A stretch of 64,000 nucleotides of DNA from positions 2,418,001 through 2,482,000 of the forward strand of contig CAJSYZ010000011.1 in assembly GCA_910574455.1 (NCBI GenBank), in the 5' to 3' direction. Below the pieces are notes generated by a model, which did not search any database, was not told the origin of the DNA, and saw only the letters and a list, made by a program, of their open reading frames with translations. Below, piece after piece: positions 10,872-23,160 of the stretch. How positions within the stretch are numbered: the stretch's first letter is position 1; every line of letters begins with the position of its first letter. This DNA comes from Trichaptum fuscoviolaceum (taxonomy: Eukaryota; Basidiomycota; Agaricomycetes; Hymenochaetales; Trichaptaceae). The position numbers were made by a program, and so were the translations under genes.

Positions 10872-13291
10872 ATGGCTCGAAAACAGGCGGCAGGCCCGTC
10901 AAATTCACCTGTAAAGACGAGATCTTCATCAACAACTTCATCAAAATGTGCTAGTGCGACACTAGCAGTGCAGGCTGCTGCAGGATTGATTTCGCTTTCG
11001 CTTTCGATCTTTACTGCTCGGACAGTGCTAACCCCACTGTTTGGGAGCGTCGCCACGAATCAGCATCTTGAGAAAATTTCCGGTGCTCTTATTACATCTT
11101 TGTTCTTTGCACCTTCTGTTCGAATCCCGCGCGTACCTGCCGCTGTGATCTTAGGTGTTTTTGCTTGCGTCGCCCCTACCGTTTTCCATTGGACTTCCGT
11201 CTGGAGTGCTCACTTCACTCGAGATCCGGTAGCTGGCTGTGTGCTAGCGTATGTTTTGCCTCTGTCCTTAGTGACATACCACGCTACTGTTCTCGTTCGA
11301 GATTTCACGGTGAGTCCTAGATTATAATTCGTTTCAGTCTCATCATCTATCATTGGACGTTATTTGTTAGTTGACAATAAAAACGGTCTAGAGGCATGGT
11401 GGCAAGCTAAGCTTCTTGAAGCGAAGTAACTGATGCCCTGTTTTTTTTTGTTTCTTGTGGGAGCATACTACCTCGACTCACATGAATTAGTACATACTAA
11501 CTGATTGGTGTTTCTCAAGTTCACCAACGTCGAGAGATGGTGAAGCCATTGTTTTCTTTTGTTTTCCTTCCGATCAATTTACAGAAAAGCTACAGTTGCT
11601 ATTCTGCCTGAGCCATTCAGATTCTTTCGCTGGACCCCCTTCGTCTGATCTTCTTCGCGCAAGTTTAATGGTTACTAACATAGTAAACAGTCTACTTTCC
11701 CGATCCCATCAGACTTCCTGGCTCGATTCAAGCCACTCATCGGCCTTGCAATCTCAACTGCTGTGCTCAAGACGGAACGCCTATGGGGCTCAATACCCTC
11801 CTCCGGACTGCTGAACCCACCAATGATGGTAGGTCCGCGCAACTCCCAGTCTTTTGATCCGGGCTCGATAATTACTGACGCGCCCCTCTGATTAGCTTCT
11901 CGCATCAGGCTGGATAGTTGCTGTGCTCGGGATCTTGGCGTCCTCATCCTCCCGCCAAGTCCAACCCAGCGCCGGACTGTGTTTGACTCTCGTCCTCATT
12001 GCGACAAGCATCTCACTCTTACTGCCCCCAACTGTTCCCCGCTCGCTCCCGTACACGCATCCGTCAGGGCTCCTCCGTATCCTATCCTCCGAACAGAGTG
12101 TGACCGGACGTATCGTGGTTGCGGAGGATTACAATCATGGATTTCGCTTCTTGCGAGCCGATCACAGCTTGCTCGGAGGCGTATGGATCGGAGAAAAAGC
12201 GGTGAAGATGGAGAGAGACGCTCCATTTGTCCGGGATATGTCCGGTGCGAAGCTTGGAGACTCCATCTACAGCACATTTGTCTTGCAAGAGGCCGCTCGA
12301 TTTCAAGAAAGAGAAACTCCGCAGGAGAACGCATTGATTATGTATTTATTTTGTCCTTCTTCAAATGAAAACGGAGTTAAATTGAATCTATTCATCCAGA
12401 GGCCTTGGCGCTGGAATAGCCGCTCAAGCGTTTATTCAACATGGCCTTTCGACATCTATCGTAGAGATTGATCCAGCCGTCTACAGAGCTGCTCGTAACC
12501 TATTCGGTGTCCCGGAACCGACAGCTGTCTATATCGAAGACGCAAGGGGATGGGTACAACACCGCGCAGCGCTTGGAAACGAAACATACGATATTGTCGT
12601 GCATGATTGCTTTTCCGGTGGTGGAGTCCCTGCTCATCTATTTACCTCAGAGTTCTGGGAGGATTTGAAGAAAATAGTAAATCAAAATGGGATTGTCGCT
12701 GTTGTAAGTCGCCGTGCTTGAGTTTAACTCAAATACCGATTCAATTGATTGACATGCTCAGAACTACGCTGGCGTCATCGGCAGCGAGCCATCGAAAGCC
12801 GTCCTTGTAACCCTACAGAACACCTTCCCTCAGTGCCGTGCATTCCACGACTTAAGCTCCGATCTATCTGAAGAACAAATTGCATCTGAATTCATCAATA
12901 TCGTATGCACTTCTTCACCGTGTTTGACGAGACAAATAGCTGACAAACTTGCCATAGGTATTCTTCTGTACACCATCGACTGATCCTATGACATTCCGCA
13001 AAGCTACAAAGTCAGACTACCTCTCGTCATATCTCAGGGAGCACGTTCTACAATTCCTTCCGCAGAGGGAGTTGAATCTTAACCTTATTCGAAAAGATAT
13101 CGGACCTGAGGACACAGGAGATTGGATACTCACAGATGGGAGAAATCCGCTGGGTGCGTGGCAAGACCATGGTGCTCTGGATCATTGGAAAGGTATGTCA
13201 TAATTCATTTGGGCCTTTGTGGTATTGTCATTGACGGGATTTTCCAGTAATGAGAGCCGTCCTGCCTGACTATGTATGGGAGACGTACTGA
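10872..13291 (+). CDS. membrane-anchored spermidine-synthase-like methyltransferase
   Basis: The C-terminal half is an aminopropyltransferase/SAM-methyltransferase-like fold of the polyamine synthase family. Visible are the glycine-rich nucleotide loop (ALIIGLGAGIAAQAFIQHG), the acidic strand end (SIVEIDPAVYRAARNLFG), a second acidic motif (YIEDARGW) and the core loop YDIVVHDCFSGGGVP. The N-terminal half carries several hydrophobic, probably membrane-spanning segments (LAVQAAAGLISLSLSIFTAR; a hydrophobic run in the 11896 exon). Exons read: 10872-11309, 11691-11828, 11896-12341, 12400-12703, 12762-12902, 12958-13192 and 13248-13291, the last six joined in phase. Between 11310 and 11690 at least one further exon is likely (coding-like sequence around 11582-11635), but I could not close the frame. 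Whether it makes a polyamine or methylates something else is not decidable. Confidence 0.8.
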
Positions 13292-13782
13292 TAGTCACGC
13301 CTGTGTTTTCGCACAGCCAAATTTGGAATTCTGATTAGATCCTAATCGAAGTACGCTCATTTCAGTTCGCGATGATTGCAAGGAGGCGCAATAGGCTTGC
13401 GGTGGGTGTTAGGACTGTAGCGAGACAACTCGAAGTCTTTTGAATGTGATGGCCCGGTGTTCCGCTTGCTCTGCTTCGTTACCTTCTTATCGCCTAAGAT
13501 AGACCTCAAGGGAAAGATGCTCCTCTTCTCAACTTCGAATCTAGTCACGAGAACACATTCGGCTGTTTCCATGCTAGGGCGTTCCTTGTATTTGGGCAGG
13601 ACATCAACTTCAATGGATATTTATACATACTGGAGCGAATGGTAGAATGGGACGATGCATTATGCAGACCATGAATACTGCCGTCATAAAAGCGAACGTG
13701 CCTCACCTGGCATGGAGGTGCTTTACCTAGTCCCTTCGTACCGGTGCTACATTATATCTCGCGTGGACCCTCTTGAACCATC
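13292..13782. other. intergenic, MFS gene promoter side
   Basis: About 490 bp lie between two same-strand genes. The segment holds the end of the methyltransferase transcript and the promoter of the transporter. No repeat, RNA gene or recognisable site was seen. Confidence 0.4.
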
Positions 13783-16328
13783 ATGGATTTTGATTCTGAC
13801 AAAAAAGTCGCTGGGCAACACCTCGAAAATGCTGATATTCATGAGATCAGCAACGGCAAGGACGCTCAAGACGACACGTCCTCTTCCGATGCTATCATGG
13901 ACGTAGAGGCGCGAAGAACCGCAGAACGGAAGCTCGTCCGCAAATTGGACATGCGGCTCGTCTCTACGATCATATTGATTTTTATCATGAATTACATTGA
14001 CGTACGTTCAGTACGAATTCCTCGCTGATCTTTAACTCACGCCACAGATTGAAAACTACTAGCGGACGGCTGTCACCACCGCTCGTCTGAAGGGAATAGA
14101 GCAAGATCTCGGATTGACAGGTTTGAGTGACTTACCATCACGGCATGCTCAGGTCTAAAATATTCTTCAGACCTTCAATATGACACTGTTGTAGCGATTC
14201 TTTACGCCTCTTATTGCCCTGCGCAAGTTCCATCGAACATGGTGAGTATAATCCCAGAAGTTTTGTCTCTGCTGTCCACTGATTATTTCGAAGATCCTCA
14301 ACAGAATATCAAGGTTTGATATCGTCTGAAATCATTCTAAGCCGTCTGTCTAACATTCTTCCACAGGCCATCCTTGTATATCGGAATATGCGTGGTCCTG
14401 TGGGGCATGACTAGCGCGATGACTGGAGTGAGTTGCTTCCAAGTCGGATTCTACTTTCCAAGCTAAGATTTCACGCAGGTTACACACAATTATGCAGGAA
14501 TCCTGGCTTGCAGGGTTTTCATTGGCCTTCCTGAGGTACGATAACCTATCCCAATCTACAGAGCTCGGTAGATAGTAATGATGTATTAGGCTGCATTCTA
14601 TCCAGGCGCTATTTATCTCCTTTCTCGATGGTACACTCGCAAAGAGCTCGCATTCCGCTCCGCCTTACTTTATGGAGGTCTACTTATCTCTAATGCTTTC
14701 GGAAGTGTAAGCTATAAGTTCAATCGAATGGTGATTGCAGAGCTAAAGCAAATAATAGTTGATGGCAGCGGGAATCCTGACAAATATGGAGGGCAAGAGG
14801 GGTATTCGAGGATGGAGATGGTGAGTAAATTCCGGGGAAATCATTTGCACAATCTAATGTCTGCTTCGCAAGGCTTTTCTACATCGAGGTGAGCTCCTCA
14901 TGGATGGTCGTTCCGATGCTGTCACCTTTAATGTTCATACCTACTAGGGTGCTATCACGATTACAATAGGATTCTTAGCAATGTGAGTATTCCCCGACCA
15001 ACCTGAATACACCGCTGAATGCAATGGTGATTCATAGGTGGTCGCTTCCAGATTATGTGCGTCGTGGAAGACTATCTTTATAAACCATTCTCTGAAACAA
15101 ATCCACAGCCTAACAACACCCGGTGGCTCACTCCAGCAGAACGGCGTCTTGCTCAAGCACGGCTAGCTGAGGATGCATCGGAGGCAGACCAAGATCGCGC
15201 AGAGGACTCGTTAGTCAAATCTACGTCTAGCATAAACTAAGCTTATAGGTTCGCATAGAATGTGGTCTGGTTTCAAGCTTGCCATAACGGACGTCAAAGT
15301 GCTCATCTTCGCGCTCATGACCTGCTCGCAACTACTGGGTCTGAGCTTCGTCAACTTTTTCCCTACGTAAGTGTGGATCGTTCTTCAGTCAAGCTGCCCT
15401 AGCCAGCCGCTCAAAGGCGTATCATCTAGGTTGACGGCTACTCTTGGGTTCAGCACGACTATCAGTTTACTTCTGGCAGCGTGAGTAACTTCTGACCGTG
15501 CAAGAAGTAGAATTTTTCTAACACAAAGCCTTCCAGGCCACCTTGGATCTGGGCAACAATAATCTGTTTGGGAAATGCCTTCCACGCAGGTAAAGTCTGA
15601 ACCTTCATGTTCGCAGATCCTTCGCTGACCTAAGCTGTCAGATAAATCTGGAGAACGATTCTTCCACATCACTGTGCCGTGGTGGGGTGTTATCGTAGGC
15701 TACATCATTGCCGTCTCCACCTTTTCCATCGGAGGTCGCTATGTCTCCATGTTCTTAATGGCTAGCGGTTATGCCGGTAACTACAAGCGATTTTTATCTG
15801 GCCTAAAGATATGGTCACTCTAATTCGGTACTTAGGTTTCGCACTTACGCTTGTCTGGGTATCTAATGTGGTGCCTCGCCCTCCAACAAAGCGTGCAGCC
15901 GCCATCGGCATCGTGAATGGCTTCGGGAATCTCGGGAATCTGTATGTTATTTCACTTTATTCTAGGTCTTGTAATGATGTTGAGAACTTGATGTCTACCT
16001 TCTATCTAGTATCGGGTCATATGCTTGGAAAGCCGCGTGGGGCCCTGAGTACCATCAGTCGATGGAAATCGGCATTGCTGCTCTGGCGTTCAGCAGCTTC
16101 CTTGCGTTAAGTACGTTCAGATCTCTCACTCCTACTTCTAACCTGTTGATCTCTGAACTCTCAGTTATCCGTGTTATGCTGGTGAAAGAGAACAAGCGCC
16201 TCGACGAGGATGAACTCGGTGGACTGAAGGGAGCAAACAAGGAGCGTATCGAAGAGTTTGCCCGTCTTGAGGGCATCTCAATCGAAGAAGCGACCGAGAG
16301 AAAACGTGGATTTAGATACCTATATTGA
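13783..16328 (+). CDS. MFS transporter, anion:cation symporter (Dal5/Tna1-like) type, 19 exons, 517 aa
   Basis: A plasma-membrane-type major facilitator of the ACS family, which imports organic anions such as nicotinate, allantoate or pantothenate; the substrate here is unknown. Exons: 13783-14001, 14063-14120, 14171-14241, 14294-14313, 14367-14427, 14479-14535, 14590-14706, 14759-14820, 14873-14888, 14948-14982, 15038-15056, 15109-15209, 15259-15366, 15430-15480, 15537-15589, 15642-15776, 15836-15941, 16010-16110, 16165-16328. All joins are in phase, giving 517 aa. Family marks: acidic N-terminus then RKLDMRLV before TM1, YASYCPAQVPSNM, RVFIGLPEAAFYPGAIYLLS with SRWYTRKEL, the inter-bundle loop WSLPDYPNNTRWLTPAERRL, and a late helix with IGIVNGFGNLGNLIGSYAW. 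Three exons are 16, 19 and 20 nt long. Confidence 0.92.
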
Positions 16329-16709
16329 TGAAATGACCCTATTTGAGTTCAGTACATATGTATATATCATAGAGGGCTTTCGTGAAGGAGTACCAATTTG
16401 ACCTGATCGAAGTGAAGTCTTTGCCCCGTATGTAAGCAAACGTAAAAGCTTGCATGAGGATTAACCGGAGTGAAGAGGGCGTTGTAACTCTCTTGATTTT
16501 CTATATCATGACAAGACTATAACAAGACACATATGATCGTTTAAATTAAGAATTAGATACTCAAGAGTGACAAAGTGGTACATGAAAAAATCATGATAGT
16601 TAATAAACACTTCCGTTCAAAACGTGAACATTTGAACTGCATAAGTAGCCTCTTCAGCCTGTAATATTATGTTTTGGTACATACTTATCAATCAGTGAAT
16701 ACACATTGT
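16329..16709. other. convergent intergenic region
   Basis: An AT-rich 381-bp gap between the stops of the convergent transporter and F-box genes. It should hold both 3' ends. No other feature seen. Confidence 0.4.
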
Positions 16710-18781
16710 TCAGTAAAAGTCTTTGCGTACCTTCACAGTAAACAAGTTGTCCTCGGTCAACATGAAGCAGTCGCAATCGTAAGCAACATCCTCGCCCGTG
16801 ACAGTTTCGAGATACGGCAGGCAGGTTGTCACATCGCGTTCAAAATGGGATACGTCCCAAGAGATCGTCAATGGGTCGACGACAGCTCGAACGACACTGT
16901 GCATCCCATTGATCATCTCGGGCGACTTGCCCTTGCGCGAATGCACGAAGTGCCTCACAGCAAACTGGTTGATGTTGATCATCCGGATCCGGAATTTGCC
17001 GGAATCGCCCAAGCGAGAGGAGCGCAGAGGTATGGCCACGCGAGGGCCGTAGGGATAGAAACTTCGGTCGATGTCGAAGAAGTTTTGCGGATGTTCCAAT
17101 GGGAGCAAGCGCGTCCCGCGCGGGCCCCACTCACGCCAGGCGATCGTCTTGACGAGTAGAGACGGCGGCGCACCGAGCGGGACGTAGTTGTCCAACGTCC
17201 ATTCGGACATGTCGGTGGCCCGGGTATCTGCACTCGGGAGGAGGGTGGAGAGTGGGATGAGGAGCACATATTCCTGTGTTGGGGCCTGCCAGCTCCAATG
17301 GTGGCCAATTTGGCCCGCTCCTCGTCGGCGAAGTGACAGGACAATGCGCACAACGAACACTCTTGAGTAGGGTGCGATGGTGAACGGTGCGGGTGCACCC
17401 GTCCCAATCCAGGTGTTCTCATTCGTAGAGAGAAGCTCTGATTTCCATTTCTCCTTTCTTCCTCCCTTGTGGGACGGAGTGGGAGGTTCGGCTGGTAAGG
17501 GGGTTAACAGCTCGCTGAAGACTCGGACCATTTCCACGCATGCTGCTGGCTTCACGTTGGGGAGGAGATATCGTCTCACAAAACTTGACTCGTGAAGAGT
17601 TGAGCCAGGCTTGCACTTAGATAGATCGTATACATCAAGTGAAGGTTGATGCGGCATACCCACGCCAGTAGTTCCGAAAGGGTTTATCTGCTCGTCTGAC
17701 GGCGACTGAGCAGACTGCTTTACGTTTCCACGCCGTGTGAGCAGCACATATCGGTCAGATAGAAACGAAAAGGTCAATAAGCCTCGAAGACCGACTATAT
17801 TCTGTAAGAATGCATAAATTAGCCAGGGATACAGTGAAGTAAAGGCAGGATAATCATTACCGTCACAGCTTCGCCAGTAGTCCAGTCCCATATGACAAGA
17901 TGTGCACTTGGCTCGCCATCCTCGTCATCTGTATCGTCACTATCGTCGCCCAGTCTATCTTCTGAGAAGACCATCAAGCCAAGGAGGGTCCGATAGATCT
18001 GCACAACCACCCAGGAGCCAAGTCTTCGGTCGAAAAGGTTCTCATTCGCTTTAGGAGATATGTATTGGATCACGCCTAGATCCTTAGCAGCGGGGTGAGG
18101 AACGTTCGAACTAAGGGTTCGAAGATTGACAAAAAGTGTTCTGGTTGGCGTCTCGGACCTATTCAATATAACTTGACTTTAGCGAGATGAGCTCAATGAT
18201 ACCGAAGTGATGGCAGACTTACACAGATAACAAAACGAGGAGATCCTGAGTAGGGTCCATCGCTAGCTCGACCAGGGGTAACTCAGCCTCAAATCCCCAG
18301 TGTCCAGTATCACTCTCCGCTCCCCTTCTTCCTATTGCATCTAGTTCCCGAAACTCTAGTCTCCAGTGCTCCTTGTCTCCTTCTATCGGCGTCCCAGAAC
18401 CTAGCACGCCACCATACAAATCCCATAATGCGGTACTATCTCTCATATGTAGAGTTTCCTTCTTCCGCCAAGCAAGACTTCGCCATGTCGCGTTGTAGAG
18501 CAAAAGCTTTGTATATCGGTCAAGAAGGGATGTATTTGACGTCAGGGGGGACTGAACGCCTTCGACCATTCCCGACACTGCCAACTCTTTCTGATATTTG
18601 AGAAGTAATGAATCGTCCACTATGTTTCTGAGCTTTCGGTTAACCTACACAACACTTCACTTTCCCCTTCTAATATGAGATAGAAGCAAAATCTCACCTG
18701 AGCCGTTCGTATAACATCTCTGAAGTCCAGATATGCAAGGACATGGACCACTATCTCTGGTGCAAGATCTAGGAGGTTCAT
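16710..18781 (-). CDS. F-box protein, 4 exons, 631 aa
   Basis: Probably the substrate-recognition subunit of an SCF ubiquitin ligase. Exons 18781-18698, 18644-18223, 18158-17861 and 17801-16710 join in phase, giving 631 aa. The first about 45 residues form an F-box (start MNLLDLAPEIVVHVLAYLDF, then RDVIRTAQ, VNRKLRNIVDDSLLLKYQKE). The long remainder alternates short beta-like strands and loops (LVIWDWTTGEAV, TFSFLSDRYVLLTRRG), reminiscent of degenerate propeller repeats common in large agaricomycete F-box families, but I see no canonical WD motif. The acidic loop DDSDDTDDEDGE lies in exon 3. The target is unknown. The gene converges on the MFS gene. Confidence 0.82.
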
Positions 18782-19906
18782 GTTATCGCGCTTGAGAGGT
18801 TTCAGCCGGTTCTATGCCTCAGTAGTGCTCAACTGCAAGGTCGAGACGTTGGGGAATGTGGCCAAGAGGGCGCGAAGTACTCCCTGGAAGCGCGACTTTA
18901 GGTGATAAGTTGTCGGCGGCCGCACTCCGAACGACCTGGGGAACGCGGAAAGGCGGGAGCAGGCGTACCACCATGTCCCTGCACACTGATGACCGCATTC
19001 AAAGCTGGTCACCGAACCAGATTAGCTACACAGATCAGTAGAGACAATATCCGAAACGGATATAACTGCTGTTGGGGCTCTATTGAACGCTGGCAATGAC
19101 TCAGCCTTTCTACCCAAATATCCGATCCCCCAGGGTGACATCTGGGAATTTTCTGCACGACAGCATGGAAAGTTTACAAGTGAGAAGAAGTTATGCGCTT
19201 GAGCTCTTGAGAATCAAGTTTCGTGGAAAACATTCATGGCACGTATGAGAATTGCAGTCAAATGAAGTGTAAAGAACGTGAGGTTTTCATCACAAGAAGG
19301 ACGACCGACTTCAGGGCATCAGTAAACGACCCTGCGCTTCAGCGCCAGAGAAGCTGTGCAAGACTGCAAGTTCAACGAAATCACATACCATCACGATAAC
19401 TCACAATGAACGTCCAATTATTGCCTTCAAGAATTCAGTTTGGATTGTGTTAGTGAATCGATATCACATTATTACTTTTGTGTACCGTACACTCATGCAC
19501 CGGAGATTGCATCTACCTCAGGCTCTAAGCTATATCGAATCTTCAACTTGAAGCTGAATATCCAGTGCTATAGTACCTGGGTAGACTCGTAATACAGTCG
19601 TTTGTGTCATGAAAATCAATAACGACTGGACCAACACTACACTAACGACTGGCTTGCGAGTCTAGTACCTGGGAGGCGAGTTGGGTGCGCGTACATGCCG
19701 CAAAGGATACATTGCTCTCGCTCCCTCTGGACTTCGCACTCAAGTGCGATATATACCTTAGGCAAGCCTGACTTCAAGTGTATAACTAGAAGTCACGGAA
19801 TCCAACTCTTTCACACCTACACCAAGGTAGGCCATTGAATTAATATAATAGTAGGACCAGGAAAGCACCGACCTCGAAGTTAAGGAGATGTGTGTTGAGT
19901 TTGTCA
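18782..19906. other. intergenic, no gene recognised
   Basis: This 1.1-kb stretch is upstream of the F-box gene, whose promoter it should contain. It holds only short frames. A short pair of phrases, AGTACCTGGG next to AGACTCG or CGAGTCT, recurs near 19573 and 19655; I could not define an element from it. Confidence 0.4.
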
Positions 19907-19914
19907 CCGACGTC

Positions 19915-20525
19915 TAGAGTCCCCAAAGGTCGGGTCGGGCCCGGCCTTCACCTTTTTTAGCTCTGGCCCGACCCTATCGGGCCAGGATTTTTTCCGGGAG
20001 TGCTAACCCTTGGCCCGACCCTCACCCAGCCTTAGGGTCGGGTCAAAATAAGGTCGGGCTAGGGTTGAGCCCCTAACCCGGCCCTTGGCCCTAATGTAAC
20101 ATGAATAGTATATAAATTAAACAAATTAAACTCTCAAGGGGCATTATGCAACACATAAGGTGTCTAGTAAATGCAGTGTCTCACGACTATTTAGGTCTTA
20201 AAAGCCCAAATCGGGTAGTTTAACGTACATGTTAAGGAAGTAGTTAGTAAAACTGCCAGATTTACGGGTCAAAGTTGTGCACAAAACCGGCCTATCACAT
20301 ATATTTGTTACCTAAATAGGGTCTAGGGTCGGGTCGGGTTTTATAGGGCTAGCTTCCCGGAAAATGCAGCTGGCCCTTGGCCCGACCCTACTAAGGCAAC
20401 GTCCGGCCCGGCCCTATTCTGACCCGACCCTAGGGCTTGGGTCGGGCTAGCCCTAGGGTCCAGTGGGCTTGGGTCGGGCTAGCCCTAGGGTCCAGTGGGC
20501 TTGGCCCAGCCCGCCGGGGACTCTA
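19915..20525. mobile_element. hAT-type non-autonomous element (GGGTCGGG-rich)
   Basis: A 611-bp element has 10-bp perfect terminal inverted repeats TAGAGTCCCC and is flanked by a perfect 8-bp duplication CCGACGTC at 19907-19914 and 20526-20533. An 8-bp duplication with a short TIR is diagnostic of hAT transposons. Both sub-terminal zones are packed with GGGTCGGG and its complement CCCGACCC, typical of hAT transposase-binding repeats, while the centre is AT-rich and non-coding. Confidence 0.85.
20433..20496. repeat. 32-bp tandem duplication inside the hAT element
   Basis: Two identical 32-bp units begin GGGCTTGGGTCGGGCTAGCC at 20433 and 20465, in the right sub-terminal zone of the element. 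They add copies of the GGGTCGGG motif. Confidence 0.85.
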
Positions 20526-20752
20526 CCGACGTCGGTCAAAGGTAAGTGGTAGATGACCTTCCAAGCTTCCTTTCGTTATCGTACTGACGTTCAACTCCTA
20601 GGATGTCTTCACTGGTAAATCTAGGTTGACAAGGATCTAGAAGTTTGCAATTATGATGCATCCTTTCTTCTCTTCCTTGACCAATGGAATGATGAAATTG
20701 CCTCCAGCAACAAATTTGGATCCATATTTGTTATTGCTAGTCACAGGAAACT

Positions 20753-21367
20753 CTAGTCTCGTAACCAGACCAGGCTACTTATATGGGTCGCTTTGCTCGG
20801 AAGGCGTAGCCGGTCTGGTTTCCAAGGCTTTGATTTAAAGAAACTTGCAGGGAGTTTGAATTATAATGCAAATATAGTAGCAGACGAAGTTGTTGTAATG
20901 ACTAAGACGCAAATAAAAATAATGGAGCTTGCCACCGCCGAATGACGCAGGTGTACCTGACGCACGCCACCCGGCCGCAAGTGTGCATATAGGCTTCGTA
21001 TACACAAGTCACTTGGAATAAATATGATGGACTACTCAATGAAATTAATGCTTATAGCTTAACAATACAACATAATGTAGCAAAAGCCTTTAGAAGCAGT
21101 AGTTGAGCATATCCAACTACTAGTTGCTGTAGCTGTCTGCCGCGACAACTTGGATTGAAGTTAGTTTTTAAATTACATTTACATGACGACATCAGACTTT
21201 ATTTTTGGAATAAAAGGAGAGACTATGAAATTACTACTACATTTGGATTAATTTCAAACTCCCTGCAAGTTTCTTGTAATCGAAAGCCTTGGAAACCAGG
21301 CCAGCTACGCTGTGCTTGCTCCGCAAGCCTTACAAGGAAGTAGCTTGGCCTGGTCACGAGGCTAGTA
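20753..21367. mobile_element. foldback MITE with about 110-bp inverted repeats
   Basis: The first about 110 bp (CTAGTCTCGTAACCAGACCA onward, through GTTTCCAAGGCTTT to AAACTTGCAGGGAGTTTGAA near 20863) reappear inverted and diverged at about 21250-21367. The unit is flanked by AGGAAACT at 20745-20752 and 21368-21375, an 8-bp duplication pointing to a hAT-like mobiliser. The right terminus carries two extra bases relative to the left. The AT-rich centre has no coding sequence. Confidence 0.65.
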
Positions 21368-21375
21368 AGGAAACT

Positions 21376-22547
21376 CCTGCTCAATCACCATTCTGGGTCC
21401 TATTTTTTCGCATGTTCCCCCATTGCAAAGTCCGCCGCCCTTTGAAGGGCAGCTAGACAAGCATAACTGGGGTGGACGCTGAACTCATCGTCCCAACGAC
21501 CCTTCGAGGCTTATTCTGCTCACATGCCTCTCGTTGTTGAGACCACTTCTTCAGCACTCCACTTTACCGCAACACAGGCCATGCAGTCGCACCTTGAAAG
21601 CATGGGGTGGCTGCTGTCTACTTATCGAATATATTGCCCTACACCAAGCAGGGGATCGCCGACGTTCTTCCGCCTCCTTCCGCGATGCAGAGGGTAGCAC
21701 TGCTGTCCCTAACCCACGCTCGTACTTGTACTTGGAGCTTTCCACACGAAGTCTTGGGTATCTCACCGTCTGTGCGTCTACAAGTGCAAGTATCCGAAAG
21801 CTGAACACAGGATGCGGTGGCACGATAGCCCGTTTCGGAGGGGGGTGGAAGTGGTTATTGTTGGAAATATGTTGAAGAGTGAAGGCTGACATGCTCGATG
21901 TTGAGGTCTGTGGCTGACAGTCGATAATGATGAGGTGTGTGTGTGGGGAGAAGGGGGGGGGGTTCAAGGAGCGGTGGGGTTTCTACGTTACCCATCTCCC
22001 CTTATATACCCATTAAAATTGGGCCGAACAAGCATCCAGCCTGTTGTTTTGATCTGGACGGGTCACGGATCTTAGACTGGAGGAAAGAGGCTAGCCGCTC
22101 GGGGTGTTCGCCACCTACTATCAGTCAGCCACGCAAGCCAATCAAATGGTCAAATGGAGTCTTTTGAAGTCACGAAAGACTGTCGACTTCTTGGAGCACT
22201 GAAGATTGGGACAATGAAAGATTCAAACGAAGCTCAGCCTGATGCCGACTATCAAATTTCATGTTTAATACTTTCAATCGACATACGCCAACTCACTCAT
22301 CACTCACGAGACTACGAACTGCTATAGCGTGTCTCCGAGTCTGTCGCAGATCAACCTAGTCATTTCAGATTTACTTAATCATAACGGGATCGAGGGAGGG
22401 AGCATTAACGATAATGCCTGATATTGAGGCCCTCAAATTCAAATAAAGATAGTTCTACGTAGAGCCAGACCGTGACAAAGAAAATGCATAGTACCAATGT
22501 GAGAGAACAAGAATCTGGGTAAATTTGTTATAATTCGGACATATGAG
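21376..22547. other. intergenic, no gene recognised
   Basis: About 1.2 kb between the foldback element and the kinase fragment. Overlapping frames at 21534-21967 on both strands have no recognisable domain and no splice support. A run of nine G lies near 21953. Confidence 0.4.
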
Positions 22548-23105
22548 TCAAAACCTTGATTCGAAATCATCCTCCTCATCCTCTTCAAATACTTCCTCAT
22601 CAAGTTCTCCGTACCAATCGAAATCAGTCGCGGCTTTCGCGGTGTACAAACGCCACAGAGTATCGGTGATGGACTCAACTGTCGGCCTGCCTTTCGGATC
22701 ACTAGCCCAGCAATTGATGAGCAGCTCCCAGATGTCGTCAGTGACTGCACCAGAGGATGGCCGCGACGGAAGGTCACCTCTCATCACTGCTAAAAGGACT
22801 ATCGTGTCTTTTCGAATCTCGTCGTAAGGTAGCTTCCGGGTGAGAACCTAATTAATACTTAGATCAGCCTTCCGAAGGTGCTAGTCATTGACGAATGACT
22901 GTGTTACCTCGAGGATAGTCATTCCGAAGCTCCATACATCTGATTCGCGAGAGACTGTCTCATCTTCAAACGTTAGAAGCTCTGTAGCCATCCATCGCAC
23001 AGAGCCTGCTAATGACTTCGTTGTATATCCACTGGATCCAAGCATACGAGAAATTCCGAAGTCGGTCAATATTGCATTTTCCTCGTCATCGACCATTATG
23101 TTTGA
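22548..23105 (-). pseudogene. 5'-truncated protein kinase (C-lobe only)
   Basis: Two exons, 23105-22908 and 22847-22548, encode the second half of a kinase domain: NIMVDDEENAILTDFGISRM (subdomains VIb-VII with the DFG), the activation segment, SVRWMATELL in the APE position, DVWSFGMTILEVLTRKLPY (IX) and the conserved Arg of subdomain XI (CWASDPKGRPTVESI), then an acidic tail. The sequence type is TKL-like, common in mushrooms. The N-lobe, catalytic HRD loop and glycine-rich loop are absent. Upstream of the acceptor only about 55 bp of intron remain before a repeat begins at 23161, so the gene looks cut off by insertion or rearrangement. Confidence 0.8.
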
Positions 23106-23160
23106 CTAAAGGGGTATCAATGAGGATTCGGAACAAAGTGGCTGCCTGAGTCTTTCGCTT

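Noticed and set aside
11596..11814. Alternative 72-residue frame in the methyltransferase gene
   Set aside because: The exon 11691-11828 read in the other frame (FLARFKPLIGLAISTAVLK) joins in phase to the downstream exons; this frame does not.
16674..17159. 161-residue plus-strand frame and several shorter ones
   Set aside because: Antisense to the long F-box exon, which has phase-consistent splicing and conserved sequence.
21534..21967. Overlapping frames on both strands after the foldback element
   Set aside because: Neither shows a recognisable domain or splice partners; could be eroded sequence but not supportable as a gene.
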